Shown here: positions 1-11,802 of the stretch, piece by piece
How positions within the stretch are numbered: position 1 is the first letter of the stretch
Layout: every line of letters starts with the position of its first letter
Source: Coriaria nepalensis
Taxonomy: Eukaryota; Streptophyta; Magnoliopsida; Cucurbitales; Coriariaceae
Assembly: GCA_027186245.1 (NCBI GenBank)
Contig: CP114497.1
Coordinates: forward strand, 8,253,501-8,317,500
Direction of reading: 5' to 3'
DNA: 64,000 nucleotides
Notes under the pieces: generated by a model
Seen by the model: the letters and a program-made list of their open reading frames with translations, nothing else
What the model was told of the DNA's origin: nothing
Databases searched by the model: none
Made by a program: the position numbers and the translations under genes

Positions 1-182
1 TTTTTCATTAATTAGATTTCAAAAAATAGTAGATTTTGGTGTACGAAGAATGTGATATTCCTCTGTTACAAAGTATATTGAGCTATATCATTTCCGATTT
101 TGGTGTATGAAGTTGATTATTTGCTTTGTTCTTAACTTTGTTAAAAGTGGTTACATTGGCTTTAATATGTTCGTTTACTCAG

Positions 183-2387
183 ATGCGAAACCATCTGAAT
201 TTGGGAGACGTGAAGCCTGATGAAGTCCCTGAGTCTACTGTAAAGGCGGTTGCTAATACGCTTAGAAAGTCTACTTCTGTTAAGGTTTCGGAAGATGGTT
301 AATTGTTGAGCGTGTTATTCTTCTTCTGATTCACTAATTTGATCTCTGTTATGCAGAAAAAAAAAAGGAAGTTGACATGAAAAACTGAGATAAGTTGAAG
401 TAGAAAACTTAATCAAATATGATTATTTCTATTGAATTGAAGTGATTTTAGTTGCCATGTGTGGTTGATTATTGACGTTTTTATTATCTTATTGTTATTT
501 TTCTTGGGCTCAATGTTGTTTTGGTCTTAAGGTTGGTAGGATCGCTGAACTCTCAAAGCCAGATGAGTTAATAGAGCAGTTGGACATAAGAACAGTAGCT
601 GCTTCACCATTTGAGTATGCAGTGAAGCGTGAAGATGTGGAGTCTTACTTCCGTCAATTTTCCAAGGTATGATTCAACTATTATAATTATGTCCATATGA
701 TACTTAGGATACTGGACTACTGAATGCCCTTTAATATTGTTGACAGTGTGTTCTTATATTTGATAGACGTTTCTTAGTGAGACATAAAAATTTGGAAAGA
801 GTTCTATAAAATTTGATTAAATCATTTCAGGTTAGTAGTGTGAGGCTCCCTCGTCATGTTGCTGATAAAAGGTTCTTTTGCGGCCCTGCTTGGTTGAGTT
901 TTCAACAAAAGAAGATGCTGAAATGGTTCTAAAGCAAAGTTTGTCTTATGCGGGTGTTGAACTGGTGATAAAACCCAAGTGCCTTGATTTTTTTTTTATA
1001 AAAAATAAAATTGGTGATATATATGTCTACGAACAAAGGTGTTTGTGGTTCTTTGCATGCTAGTGTCTGAACGATATTCCGACTATCAATGTAAACCTTC
1101 ACCTTTTAATATTATAATTCCAACGTAAACCTTCAGTCTGAACGATCTGAAAACTCTCGTTCTTCGATGAATTCAGCTCATAAAGATAACTCAGGTTTAG
1201 AAGTCAAGTAAGCATCTTATTCAACTCTTAAAGTATCTGGGCTTCCTTGGTCCACCCTCCCTTATCCAGTATCTTGCTGACCTTATTATACTGATGATGT
1301 TTGCAGCTACCCAAAGGGCTTAATTGTTGAAAGCACATCAGCTGAAGGTTCCACTGAGCATAATGAAACTCATGCGCCGGCTCCTGAAAGTGATGAAACA
1401 GTCAAAACGGAAGACGGAACCCAAGGAGAATATTGCAGAGACAAAAGAAAAGGTTGATGACAAAAATGGTGTGGAGAGTGAAGGAAAGGAAAATGAAGGA
1501 GAAGAGCAGACCTTTAAAGTTCCCACTGAAGAAGGCGGTAAGACTGAAGAATAACCCACAGCTGCTTTCTGCAAAGATAACATGAATGTAGTTATGTGCG
1601 AAGATCTGAAGAGTATCTTTCAGAAGTTTGGCACTGTCAAAGGTAAAATCAACTACCTTCTCCTTTCCAATGGATTCATACCTTATGGCATGTTTTGTGA
1701 TGATTTTGGTCTAGGTTTGAACCTTGCTATCTCTTCCTTTCCCAAATCATCTTCTCCAATCATCTCCATCATTATTTTCTGAGATTAGGCTTTTCTCAAA
1801 GATATTCAATGAGAAAGTTCATTCACTCTGACATTCCTACACCCTTTTCTTTTCCCTCCTGTTGAAGTACATTGACTTCAAGATGGGAGAAAATTCAGGT
1901 TTCCTCAGGTTCAACGAACCTGAAGCTGCTTTGAAAGCCCGTACTGCTTCAGTGCTTGCAGAAAAAGGTGGCTTGGATGTTAAGAATTACATCGCTATCT
2001 TAGAACCAGTCACAGGTAAGAAGAAAAACCCAAGTTTACTTGATGGATATAACCTTGACATAAATAGAGACCAACTATTATTGTTATGCTCTTAGGTGAG
2101 GCTGAAAAGGAGTATTGGGGCCTACTCCATGGTAATCAAGAAAAACGCCGTGACAGTTTTTGAAACCGAGGAAGGTTAGTTCTAGTTCAAAAATACTTAT
2201 CCTACTTTCAGATTATCATTTCTTGCTTGAATCTCTAGAACCTCACCCTCAACATAGTTCTTGTATAATCCTCCCCTAATAATAATTATATTATTATTAT
2301 TATATATTTTTCTACATCGATAGGGGTGAAAAATTCAACAGGGGTGGGAAACATGGCCGTTCTAGAGATAACAACAAACTTCTCTAG
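183..2387 (+). pseudogene. La protein 1 (La-motif/RRM RNA chaperone), decayed copy, 5' end outside window
   Basis: La1 binds the 3' oligo-U of new RNA polymerase III transcripts in the nucleus and is essential in Arabidopsis. Exon blocks in family order are visible: the end of the La motif (from 183, MRNHLNLGDVKPDEVPES), its continuation (about 533-667), RRM1 (about 830-980), an acidic linker (about 1306-1550), RRM2 (about 1560-1640 and 1862-2015), and a basic tail ending at TAG 2385-2387. Introns are kept, so it is not a processed copy. It is broken: one base is missing near 890 in RRM1; sequence after the IKPK block (978) runs into non-homologous T/A-rich DNA; the linker changes frame near 1424; TAA at 1552-1554 sits just before the PTAAF-like start of RRM2; and the frame is lost again near 2157. 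The first La-motif exon would lie left of the window. La identity is confident and pseudogene status nearly so. Confidence 0.88.
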
Positions 2388-3114
2388 TCGTCAAATTTAG
2401 AAAGTCGGAGCTGCATAATGAGACCGATCGGTTTCACGATCAATGTCGTCCGAATATGTTTGAAAGTTTCATGGAGAATCCAATCCAATCAATCAGCTGT
2501 AAACTTACTAGTCGCTTTCTAAATTTGTTCGTTTAGCTTTCAAGCATCGTTTTTTAAAGTTAAATCTAAACATCATATGTACTGTCTGCTTCATGAAGTT
2601 CTTTTCATTTTTAGCTCTAATGTTAACACAAACAAACATAAATTATAAAAGACATTATTATAAGCATTATGTATACGTAACATGTCAAATTCCGATATTG
2701 ATGTTTGTGGTTATAACGAGTATATTGAATTGACTTAAGAGTAAAACGTGAGAAAGTTAATAATAACAGCTGTCTAATTAATAATTAAGAACAGTCGAAT
2801 CTAAAAGTAATGTGTCGAAGAATTTAATTAATAATTAAATAATATTCTTTTTATTTTAATTTAAAAATAATGTATTAAAATTTCTAAATAATTTAATAAT
2901 TTAATAAATTAATAAAAAAAATTATTTTGATATTATTAATTTATCGAAATTTTGAAGAAGTGGGCTACACCTATGGCAGTAAATGTGATATTAAAGGATG
3001 AAAATTGATGCACGTGAAGTAGATATTCGTTCATTTGTGAATTTGAATTTTCTGGTATAGTTTTTGCGAAAATATGATGTAATAAAAGAGAGGAAAAAAA
3101 AAAGGATCACGAAA
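2388..3114. other. AT-rich intergenic DNA
   Basis: The stretch between the La pseudogene and the foldback element is AT-rich with long A and T runs. I see no coding similarity, tRNA or clear regulatory motif in it. Confidence 0.6.
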
Positions 3115-3725
3115 AATTGAGTTAATTTATTTTTTATTTTTTATATAATTTAGTTTTTATAAATTTATTTATGTATAGTATTTAATTAATTTTTTTTAAT
3201 TTATATATAATTTAAATGATATTTTTTAATTTATCGATGTTAATATAATATATTATATTATTACAAAATATATTTATTATTTATTATTTTATTTTTTATT
3301 ATTTTCACTTTTTCAATTTATTTTTTTATGAAAAAATAAAATTATATTTGATATCTTAAAAAAAAATAAATCAAAATAATTTACTTGATTTTATTTTTTA
3401 TTATCCTTTTTTTTTTCAATCCGGTATCTCGAAAAGAAAAGAATTGAAATAATTCGCTTGATTTCTTTTTTTTTTTCTCTTAATTTTGTTTTCCTTAAAA
3501 AAGGATTATAAAAAATAATAATAAATTAAAGAAAATTAAAAATAATAAAAAATTAAAAATAATAAATATATTTTTTAATAAAATAATATATTATATTAAC
3601 TTATCTGTTATCTAAAATTTGACTATATAAATTTAAAAAATTTATTTAAACCATATAAAAATTAAAAAATTGATCAAAAACTGAATTTATAAAATCAAAC
3701 TTCGACTAAAAATAAATTAACCCGA
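3115..3725. repeat. Foldback element with long imperfect terminal inverted repeats
   Basis: The left end (GAGTTAATTTATTTTT, about 3118) is matched in inverse by the right end (reverse complement GGGTTAATTTATTTTTAG, about 3722). The similarity runs inward about 200 bp on each side and includes a shared TTAATATAATATATTA block (3239 region and, inverted, 3590 region). The centre holds a short T/A-rich loop. It has no coding capacity. This is the form of a MITE or foldback transposon. Target-site duplication was not resolved because the flanks are A/T-rich. Confidence 0.5.
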
Positions 3726-3777
3726 AAAATTATGGACGTTAAACTTTGAATTTTCTTAGGGGGACCCAGTTATGCCG

Positions 3778-3782
3778 AACGG
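3778..3782 (+). promoter_or_regulatory. MSA-like core (AACGG) upstream of MYB3R
   Basis: AACGG is the core of the mitosis-specific activator element bound by R1R2R3-MYB proteins. It lies about 100 bp before the probable start of the MYB3R leader. A five-base motif is weak alone, but an inverted copy lies 54 bp downstream. Confidence 0.4.
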
Positions 3783-3836
3783 CTGTGATTCGTTGGTCTA
3801 GAAATCTTGACCGTCCAGTCGTTCAGACCGGGCGAA

Positions 3837-3841
3837 CCGTT
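3837..3841 (-). promoter_or_regulatory. Second MSA-like core (CCGTT, inverted) upstream of MYB3R
   Basis: This is the reverse orientation of the AACGG core, inside GAACCGTTTCG. With the copy at 3778 it makes a divergent pair in the proximal promoter of a gene whose product family binds this motif. Confidence 0.4.
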
Positions 3842-3879
3842 TCGATTTTCTTCTATAGGGGTTTGAATCTGAGAATGTC

Positions 3880-4953
3880 CGCCCCTTTATTTTTGAATAC
3901 ATAGCTTTGGACCGTTGCACACTCTCTCTCTCGCGATGAACCCTTTTTGATTGCATTTCCAGATCTCTCTCTCTGTCTTTCTATTCTTGCACGCATCTTC
4001 GTTTCGATCTGCGAAAGTGCAGAAGAACTGATCGAGCGTTGGAGTTTCTGTATCTTTGGCTTATTTGCGTTTTTTGGATCAGTAGCTGAGTACGGTAATC
4101 TCTTTTTCTTAAGGTTTTGTTTTGCTTTTATGAATTTCAAATTTGATTTTCTTAACATCTAGCAGTGTCAGACTTAATCAAAGCATTTTCAAATGAGGAT
4201 TTTTTTTTCTCTTGAATTTTAATCCTAATCGGCTTTTACTCACTTTGGGACTAATTTCTTAACGAATTTTAAATTTTGTCAAAAAATCCTCCGTGGTTTT
4301 GAGTCTGTAACGATTAGGGACCATTTCCGATTTTTTTACTAGGGGGTTGATTTTCAGGCTATATTTCAAAATTGTTCTTGTTGGTTGTCAATATGAGCGT
4401 GTTTTTTTTGTTCAATCCCGGATCAAGTCCTCTGGTTGAACAATTTTTTCTAATTTAGGAACTATTCAGCTTGAATTTCTAAGATTGGTCTCCAAATTGA
4501 CGTTGCTGTGTTATTATTCCCAGGACCAGTAAATCGGCCAATAGTCGTCTTGGCCTGAGTGACGACAATGTAGGGAATATCACTCGTGATTGGTGAAGTT
4601 AAAATTTCAGGGGTTTCTTATTATTATTATTATTATTTTTTGCCCCTTCTCCTGAATGTTTGCTTTATTGGCTTCTCCTGTGAGCCTTTTTAAGATATAT
4701 GGTTCAATTACTCAAACACCGACTATTTTGTTATTCTATATGTATTTATACTAGTTATCTTTGGGCTATTATTGTATTTGATTATACTCTTCTTCACTTG
4801 TTTTCTTACCAGCATGTTGGATTTTTCAAATGAACCGATACCTTCTTCCACTCCTTAGGAATTGTATAATGATTTGGGAAACAAAAACTGGAGAGAATCA
4901 CAGTCGAGTGGGAATCGGGGTATGCAGCTTTTCCCTCTGTCTCTCAAGAAGCT
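3880..4953 (+). other. 5' leader and probable leader intron of the MYB3R gene
   Basis: A CT-rich tract (3920-3980) is typical of plant transcription starts. A donor fits GAGTACG|GTAATC near 4097 and an acceptor fits CTCCTTAG near 4859, which would give a leader intron of about 760 bp. The leader is inferred from composition and splice-like sites only. Confidence 0.4.
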
Positions 4954-7900
4954 ATGGAAGGTGACCAAAAAATCTCAACTCCTTCAGATGGGCTTGGTGA
5001 CTTTATACAGAAAAAACGAGCTCTACATGGGTAGTTTCTTGATAACAGCTATTTGCATTTCATCTCATAATTAGCTATTGTATCCTCTTGTTAAAGTTTG
5101 TAGTAAAGCATCTAGTTAAAACTTCTTTATATTCTAGTTTGCTTGCATACCGAAGTTGCATTAGCTATGGTGGGAAGTTCGCTCTGATTGAGAAAATGAA
5201 ACCCATATTTGCTATAAAACTTATTCTATGCTTATATGACTCTGGTAGGAGGACTACTGGGCCGACAAGGCGTTCTACAAAAGGGCAGTGGAGTCTTGAA
5301 GATGTAAATGTCTATTAGCTCTCTATATTCTTTTAGCTGACTTTCTTAAAGGGCAATGGACTCCAAGTCTTCTTTTGGATATATGTGTGTGATGGATTTC
5401 TTTTCTGCACTGACAGGATGAAGTTCTTAGGAGAGCAGTGCAGCGTTTCAAAGGGAAGAACTGGAAGAAAATAGGTACTACAACAGAGACTGACATTTTT
5501 ATATTCTGACCATAGATATCTGACCCATTTTCTTTAAAAGAATCTTTTCCTTGTGCATATATTGCACTTTTTTGCATAACCCTATGCCAACTTTGCCAAG
5601 GCTCACTTTTTAGTCCTGCTATGTTCAATTTTACAATGTCTTATGTGCGTTGTCTAATAAAAAAATGGCTTTTTGTAGCCGAGTGTTTCAAGGATCGAAC
5701 TGATGTACAATGTCTACATAGGTGGCAGAAGGTGTTGAATCCGGAACTTGTCAAAGGACCCTGGTCTAAGGAGGTGATTCCCTCCATAATTATTAACTAA
5801 CAGTTTTGTGTCAATTTTCTCTTGTGATTGTCCTGTTTTTGTCTAATTTATAGCTTATTATATCTTTGTCTCATGAGTGAGTTTGTACATTCATAATAGG
5901 AGGATGAAGCGATAATTGAATTGGTCCACAAGTTTGGGCCAAAAAAGTGGTCGACTATCGCACAACGTTTACCTGGACGTATTGGTAAGCAATGTAGAGA
6001 AAGGTACGATTCAAGAACTCTTTCTGAATGATTTGATATCTATCTTTTCTCTCTTTTGTTTTTAACCCCTTTTTTTCTGCCTACTTAATTTCTTGAAAAA
6101 AGAAGATTACATGAGCAGAAGATTTCCAGTTTCTGCAAGATTCTTGCTTATTACTCTATTAATTAAATATTTTGATCCCTATAGATGATTTTACTTATTA
6201 TCTATCTACTTATGTTTTCATCTTTATTCTATATTTTCTCACATGAACTGAAACTTACATTAGGTGGCACAATCATCTTAATCCTTCTATAAACAAAGAG
6301 GCATGGACTCAGGAAGAGGAATTGGCTTTGATTCATGCTCATCAGATGTATGGGAACAGATGGGCAGAGTTAACGAAGTTCTTGCCTGGGAGGTAAGTTT
6401 ATTTGTTTTAAAGTATCGAAAGTAAATTATTTTCTGGCATTTCATCATAACATGAAGCATTTCCACATTGTGGTTCCTTGCTTTATTTTATGCATGTTTC
6501 TTCTGGGATTTGTGTTATGGTTGTCTATTGTAGTGTACTTTCTTTAGGTCTCTTTCTTTTTTGTCTGCTTTATTCATCTTCTCTATGATTTTTTTATTGA
6601 TGTGTTTTTGTGGTCAACAGGACAGACAATGCTATAAAGAATCACTGGAACAGTTCTGTAAAGAAGAAATTGGATTCTTACTTGGCATCTGGACTGCTTG
6701 CGCAGTTCCAGGCTTTGCCTCATGCCATACAACCTAATCACCTTGTGATTTTATCATCAAGTGTTCAGAGCAGTGGGAATAATAGTGGTATTAAATGTGC
6801 AGAAGCAGAGGAAGTTTCAGAATGCAGTCAAGATTCCACTGTTTTCGGTGGCTGTCCGACTGCACCAGAGACTGTACTTCATACAAGAGAGAAATTCCAG
6901 TTGAATGAGGACTCTGGTGTTGGAAAGGAGCAGAGTTCCACTCCAGCATCTTCTTCAGGGGAATATCACCCTTCTTTTGAAGAAATCACTTTTTCTATAC
7001 CTGTAGGATCTCATGAGGTGAATTGCACTATCAAAGCTCAGGACCAAAATTTCTCTCTTGATTGTGGAACTTCTTCAAGCAGGGAGTACCAGTGTAATTT
7101 GCTAGACTTACCTAACATCCCCTTACTGGAATTAGGGCAGGGATCATCGCAGTTTCAAGCACATTGTATAGGATCTAATAAAAGTCATGAAGAAGTTGTT
7201 AATCTTGCCTATCAAACTTCTTCCATGGGAAATATGGCTATGGGTGCTGAGAGACCAGAGCATATGTTAATAACTGATGATGAATGCTGCAGGGTCCTAT
7301 TCTCAGATAATATGAATGAAGGATCTTTTCCCTCTAGAAATTCTGCAAACGCCGCAGATACATCTAACTTCTGTGAAAGGACAAATCCGATACAATGCCA
7401 ATCATCATGCATCCAGCTATCTGAAACGGGCAGAACCTTGGCTTTTCAATCATATTATCCTTCAAGATCTAATGAGAATTCTTTGCTGTTTGCTGGTGAA
7501 GTCAATCGGCTCTATGGATCTCTAGAAGAAGAGTTTGCTACTAGAGCACACGATGACTATATATATACCAATGACTCTGCGAACTCTCATTTTATTGATA
7601 GTATAGACAACATGGAAACACAAGAGCAACCAGAGGTAAAGGATATATCCAATTTAGTTTTAGTAGATAATTTTGGTTCAGGATCAGAAAATGCACAAAC
7701 CCCCCGTCCTATGAATGAAAGGCCAAATACTTATACAGAACCGCAGGATGCTGGATCTCTTTGTTATGAGCCTCCTCGTTTTCCAAGCCTGGATATTCCA
7801 TTTTTAAGTTGCGATCTTGTAACACATGGAAGTGATATGCTGCAAGAGTATAGTCCTCTTGGTATTCGCCAACTGATGATGTCTTCTCTGAGCTGTCTCA

Positions 7901-9594
7901 CTCCATTTAGATCATGGGAATCTCCATCTCGTGATAATAGTCCAAACGGTGTGCTGAGAACTGCTGCTATAACTTTTACTGGTACACCGTCCATCTTGAA
8001 GAAACGCCATCGTGAGTTGTTGTCTCCACTTTCAGACAGAAGAATCGAAAAAAAGCTTGAGATTGATTTGACAGCCAGTATAGCTCAAAATTTTTCACGT
8101 TTAGATATGTTTGGTGATGGGATCCCAGTAAAAGTTTCAGAATCTCCATTATTTTACCAGAAAAGAGATTCTAGTGCCTGCACTGAAAATAAAGAAAATA
8201 TAGGACCTACCTCTGAGGAATGGCAACAGAAGCAGAGAGGAAGTAATGATTTTTTATGCAACAAAATCTCAGAGAAATATTCAGATGGCATTAGTTCCCA
8301 GGACGACAGAAAGCAATTTGATGTTGATGTGAAGACAGAGGAGGTTGTGAAGACTAAGGGTGTCCTTGTTTCACGTAACACAAATGATATGCTAGTACGT
8401 TCTTGTAATCATGTTGGTGTCAAAGAAGAAAGGGCAACGTGTCCAAGTGTTGTTACTCCAACAAAACAGTGCCTTAAAAGCCCAGAAGCTACAGTCGATC
8501 AAGATCTTCCTCCAAAACTATCTTCCGGGAATCCATGTGCACCCATTTGCTCTCCAAATGATTTCGAGAATAAGCAAGAAAGCCATCCTGCTGTGGATGC
8601 AAGTGTACAAAATGAGGCCTCCACTGCCCTTGGAACTATGAGTGAAAATGCAATGCAGGGTTCTTCCATAGAAACATTTACCATGTAAGATTCAGCCACT
8701 TTCCCTCCTATAATCTAATCTATGTTACGGGCCAGATCTATACAATGATTGTTTGTATCAGCTGCTTTGCGGAGTCTATTTCGCTAATTATTTTCCGCGC
8801 AAATTTCTTTAGAGGACTAGGATAACTTGTTGAAGTTCTAGTATCATGCCTAATTTGGGTCCTTTATTTCCATTAAATTCTAGGGCAACTTTTTCATCTT
8901 TCTAAATCTTTTCGGTTCTTTTTCTGATGGTTTTTGTCTCCAGATTTGGTGAAACTCCATTCAAGAGAAGTATAGAATCTCCTTCAGCATGGAAGTCTCC
9001 ATGGTTCCTCAATTCTTTTATCCCTGGTCCGAGGGTAGATACCGATATAACAATTGAGGTACCAAAATAACCTCTCTTATCATGTTCGGCCAGGCTTGGA
9101 TTTATTTATTTTAATATGCCTTGTATTTTTCCATTTCCATTTTACAGGACATTGGGTATGTTATTATGAGCCCAGGGGATAGAAGCTATGATGCGATTGG
9201 ATTGATGAAACAGGTAAGTGAACATGCTGCTGCTGCCTGTGCAAATGCCCAGCACGTTTTAGGCAATGAAACTCCAAACACTTTGCTGAAGTCAAGTCGT
9301 AAGAACATGGAAAGTTTGAACCGAGAAAACCACCGTTCATCAAATATGCAACATGGGATCCGTTCCCATTTAGCTCCTTCTATATTGGTAAAAGTCTAGC
9401 TCCTTTGTATTTTGCTATTTGTACTGCTGACAAGTCGTATTTTTAACTATGGTAATATATTTGCACAGAACGAGAGTAGGACCCTCGACTTCAGTGAATG
9501 TGGGACCCCTGGGAAGGGAACCGATAATGGGAAATCTACAACTGCCTTGACCTTCTCAAGCCCCTCTTCTTATCTGCTGAAGGGATGCAGATAA
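4954..9594 (+). CDS. MYB3R1: R1R2R3-MYB transcription factor (MYB3R1/MYB3R4 type)
   Basis: Nuclear regulator of G2/M genes; it binds MSA elements, and in Arabidopsis acts in DREAM-type complexes. Exons: 4954-5030, 5249-5303, 5417-5474, 5679-5773, 5900-6003, 6264-6392, 6621-8684, 8944-9058, 9148-9387, 9469-9594. All phases agree, giving 1020 residues. Three MYB repeats lie at about 37-87, 89-139 and 141-190, with the usual spaced tryptophans and motifs such as WKKIAECFKDRTDVQCLHRW and GRTDNAIKNHW. The long C-terminal part keeps family blocks: ITDDECCRVLF (about 390), CYEPPRFPS (about 554), and SILKKRHRELLSP (about 630). The last exons (IFGETPFKRS onward) match the conserved tail, so this is the long A/B-type form. 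The start at 4954 puts a short leader before R1, as in homologues. MYB3R1 and MYB3R4 are close paralogues and I cannot choose firmly between them. Confidence 0.94.
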
Positions 9595-10419
9595 GTATCT
9601 CCTCCTTTTTCCTCCTAGTCCTATGAATAGCATCCAAGCTTTTGTTTTTTGATTTTTTTTTTTTTTGGTTTCTTTTTCATTTATATTGTAATTCCATGCT
9701 GTTGTGATTTACTCCTTCTGTGGGTAAGATTGAGAGCAAACTTCAAAATCTGCTGAAACTTCCCTTTTATGTTTCATCATTGCGTAAGTATCCTCCTACT
9801 CTACAAAGTTACCCGTAAGGCCTAATTCGATCGTCGTGATGTCAGTACATTTGAACTCTTCTTTGCTTGTTTGTTTCATGTTACACCGTAACAGTAACAT
9901 ATCATTCCCTTAACATGATTAAGAGTCGAGCAGAAATGATCAACTGAAGTCGGGGGAATGTTGAAGTTGTTGCCATTGGTCCTTTGTTCATTACCAAGAA
10001 GAGCCCATAAAACAAGCAAGCACAGTTATTTGACCTGCCAAAAACAGATGCTTGAATAATCAAATAGCCAACTCATCTGACAGATAAGTCTATTTTAAGC
10101 TTAAGATTATATGAACTAAAACTGGATTTTGTGGATCCGAACTAGATTTCAAATTTGGAAGGATTGTTTTATGAATCTTGTATAAGATTTATGGTGGATT
10201 AAATAGAGATAAATCGATTCACCGTAAATAATATATATCAAAAAATTTATCTATCCCTAATAAATAACTTTTAAAATATTGCATAGATTGACGGTATATA
10301 AGTTGTAACTCAGCTTGTACCTGTGGTTTCAAAATCGCCATAACGATTATGCGACGCAGTTGTAAATGGAAGAAGACCACAAAACTCTTGAAATCTATGT
10401 AAGAATCATTTGGGCTATC
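9595..10419. other. MYB3R 3' flank and intergenic DNA
   Basis: The first few hundred bases are T-rich and likely hold the 3' UTR. Beyond about 10.05 kb the DNA is non-coding with no recognisable motif. Confidence 0.5.
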
Positions 10420-10790
10420 TTGGCAATAAATTTTATTTTTTGTATGTTCAAAATTAATTTTTTATAATCATGGTTATAAAATGGTATAAAAAATAAAAAT
10501 CAGATTTTGGATATCAAACTGGTTTGGCAAACAAGTATATAGTAAAAGTGACAAATCAACGGCAAAACACTAAAAAAAAAAAAAATGCTTTTTTAAATCT
10601 AAAAAACCACAAATTGGGTTTCTTCCATTTTAATTTTTTTGGCTCTTTTTAAAATTTTGATTTTTAGCTCTTCTTACGCCAAAAAATGTATCAAATAATA
10701 TTGTCCCCTCTAAACAATATTTTTCACATCTAAAAATATAAAAAAAGGAACTTTAAAATCGTTACAAAACAGAACTCAATGAACTCTAAA
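10420..10790. repeat. Dispersed non-coding repeat, copy 1
   Basis: This stretch aligns by eye with 62885-63215. Shared blocks include TTCCATTTTAATTTTTTT / TTTCATTTTAATTTTTTT followed by CTCTTTTTAAAATTTT, and upstream AAATTAATTTTTTATAAT. It has no coding potential and is probably a non-autonomous transposon family. A (TA)n run follows at about 10855-10884. Confidence 0.5.
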
Positions 10791-10849
10791 TTTCTTGCCA
10801 CGATATACCGTGAAAAAAAAAAAAAACGTTGTCATATTATTCTATGCGC

Positions 10850-10890
<41 letters not shown>

Positions 10891-11084
10891 AGAAAGCTTA
10901 CGCCTGAATTCAGTCATGGTTTTAATGTTTTTATTTGTTTATGTGTATAAATCTCGACTGTTTTTATAAATATAGCAGTTAAAATAATTATCACGTTAAA
11001 ATCACTCATATTATTTGATCATTCATTTAATATTTGGTCAAAAAGTGGAAATAAATTTCACTTTTGTAATGCTTTGAAATTCTA

Positions 11085-11640
11085 TTGAATCTTAGACTTA
11101 AATATGAATATTTTAGTAAGGTTGTTTCTTTTATAGGAAGAGAATTTGATATTTCTTATAATGAACTAATCGTTAATACAAATATAAAATTTTATGAAGT
11201 TTATATTGTTTATGAAAATAAGTATAGCGACTTGCGACATCGACGATCCTATCAACAAAATGAACAACCAAAGAAAGCGATATGAAATATTTACAACAAT
11301 AAAAAAAAGTTCTTCAAGTAGTGGTACTTTAGAATACAGAGAGTTTCAGAAATACCTTGAATCCTCAGATGATGAAGATGAAGATGACTTTAATATCTTA
11401 CAATAGTAGAAGTATAATTAAAAAATGCTTCCTATATTAGTTCGACTCGCACATGACGTCTTGACTATCCCTGTCTCAACAGTGTCTTCAGAATCAATCT
11501 TTAGCATAAGTGGCAGAATCATTTTTGATTGAAGAACTAAATTAATATCTGAAATGGTTGAGATACTATCGTGCATCAAAGATTGAGAATGTGCAAATCA
11601 GCAAAACTAACATCAAATGATTGATCAAGAAGAAATGTAC
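11085..11640 (+). mobile_element. hAT-superfamily transposase remnant (C-terminal dimerisation region)
   Basis: From about 11424 the frame reads as the hATC domain of plant BED-zinc-finger hAT transposases, with VRLAHDVLTIPVSTVSSES and then FSISGR. It is interrupted by TGA at 11530-11532 and again after IKD near 11584. The preceding reading (11194-11406) is the acidic, serine-rich segment (SSDDEDEDDF) usually just upstream of hATC. A further one-base frame change and TAG near 11404 separate the two parts. The DNA-binding BED domain and most of the catalytic core are missing, so it is immobile. Confidence 0.82.
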
Positions 11641-11802
11641 GGAGCATTTGATAATTTATATCTCGAATCTGAATACAAAACTCTTAATTTGGGGTAGGAA
11701 CTAGTTCAACCCCTTATTAAAAATTACAGATTATGATGTAATTTTAATAATATATTTTGAGAATTTCATATTGCTTTCATGCGTTTCTTTTTTTTTTTTT
11801 TA

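Noticed and set aside
1338..1583. Minus-strand Ser/Phe-rich open frame
   Set aside because: Antisense shadow of the acidic linker of the La pseudogene.
3853..4162. Open frames on both strands in the MYB3R leader
   Set aside because: CT-rich leader sequence gives low-complexity readings with no homology; position fits a 5' UTR.
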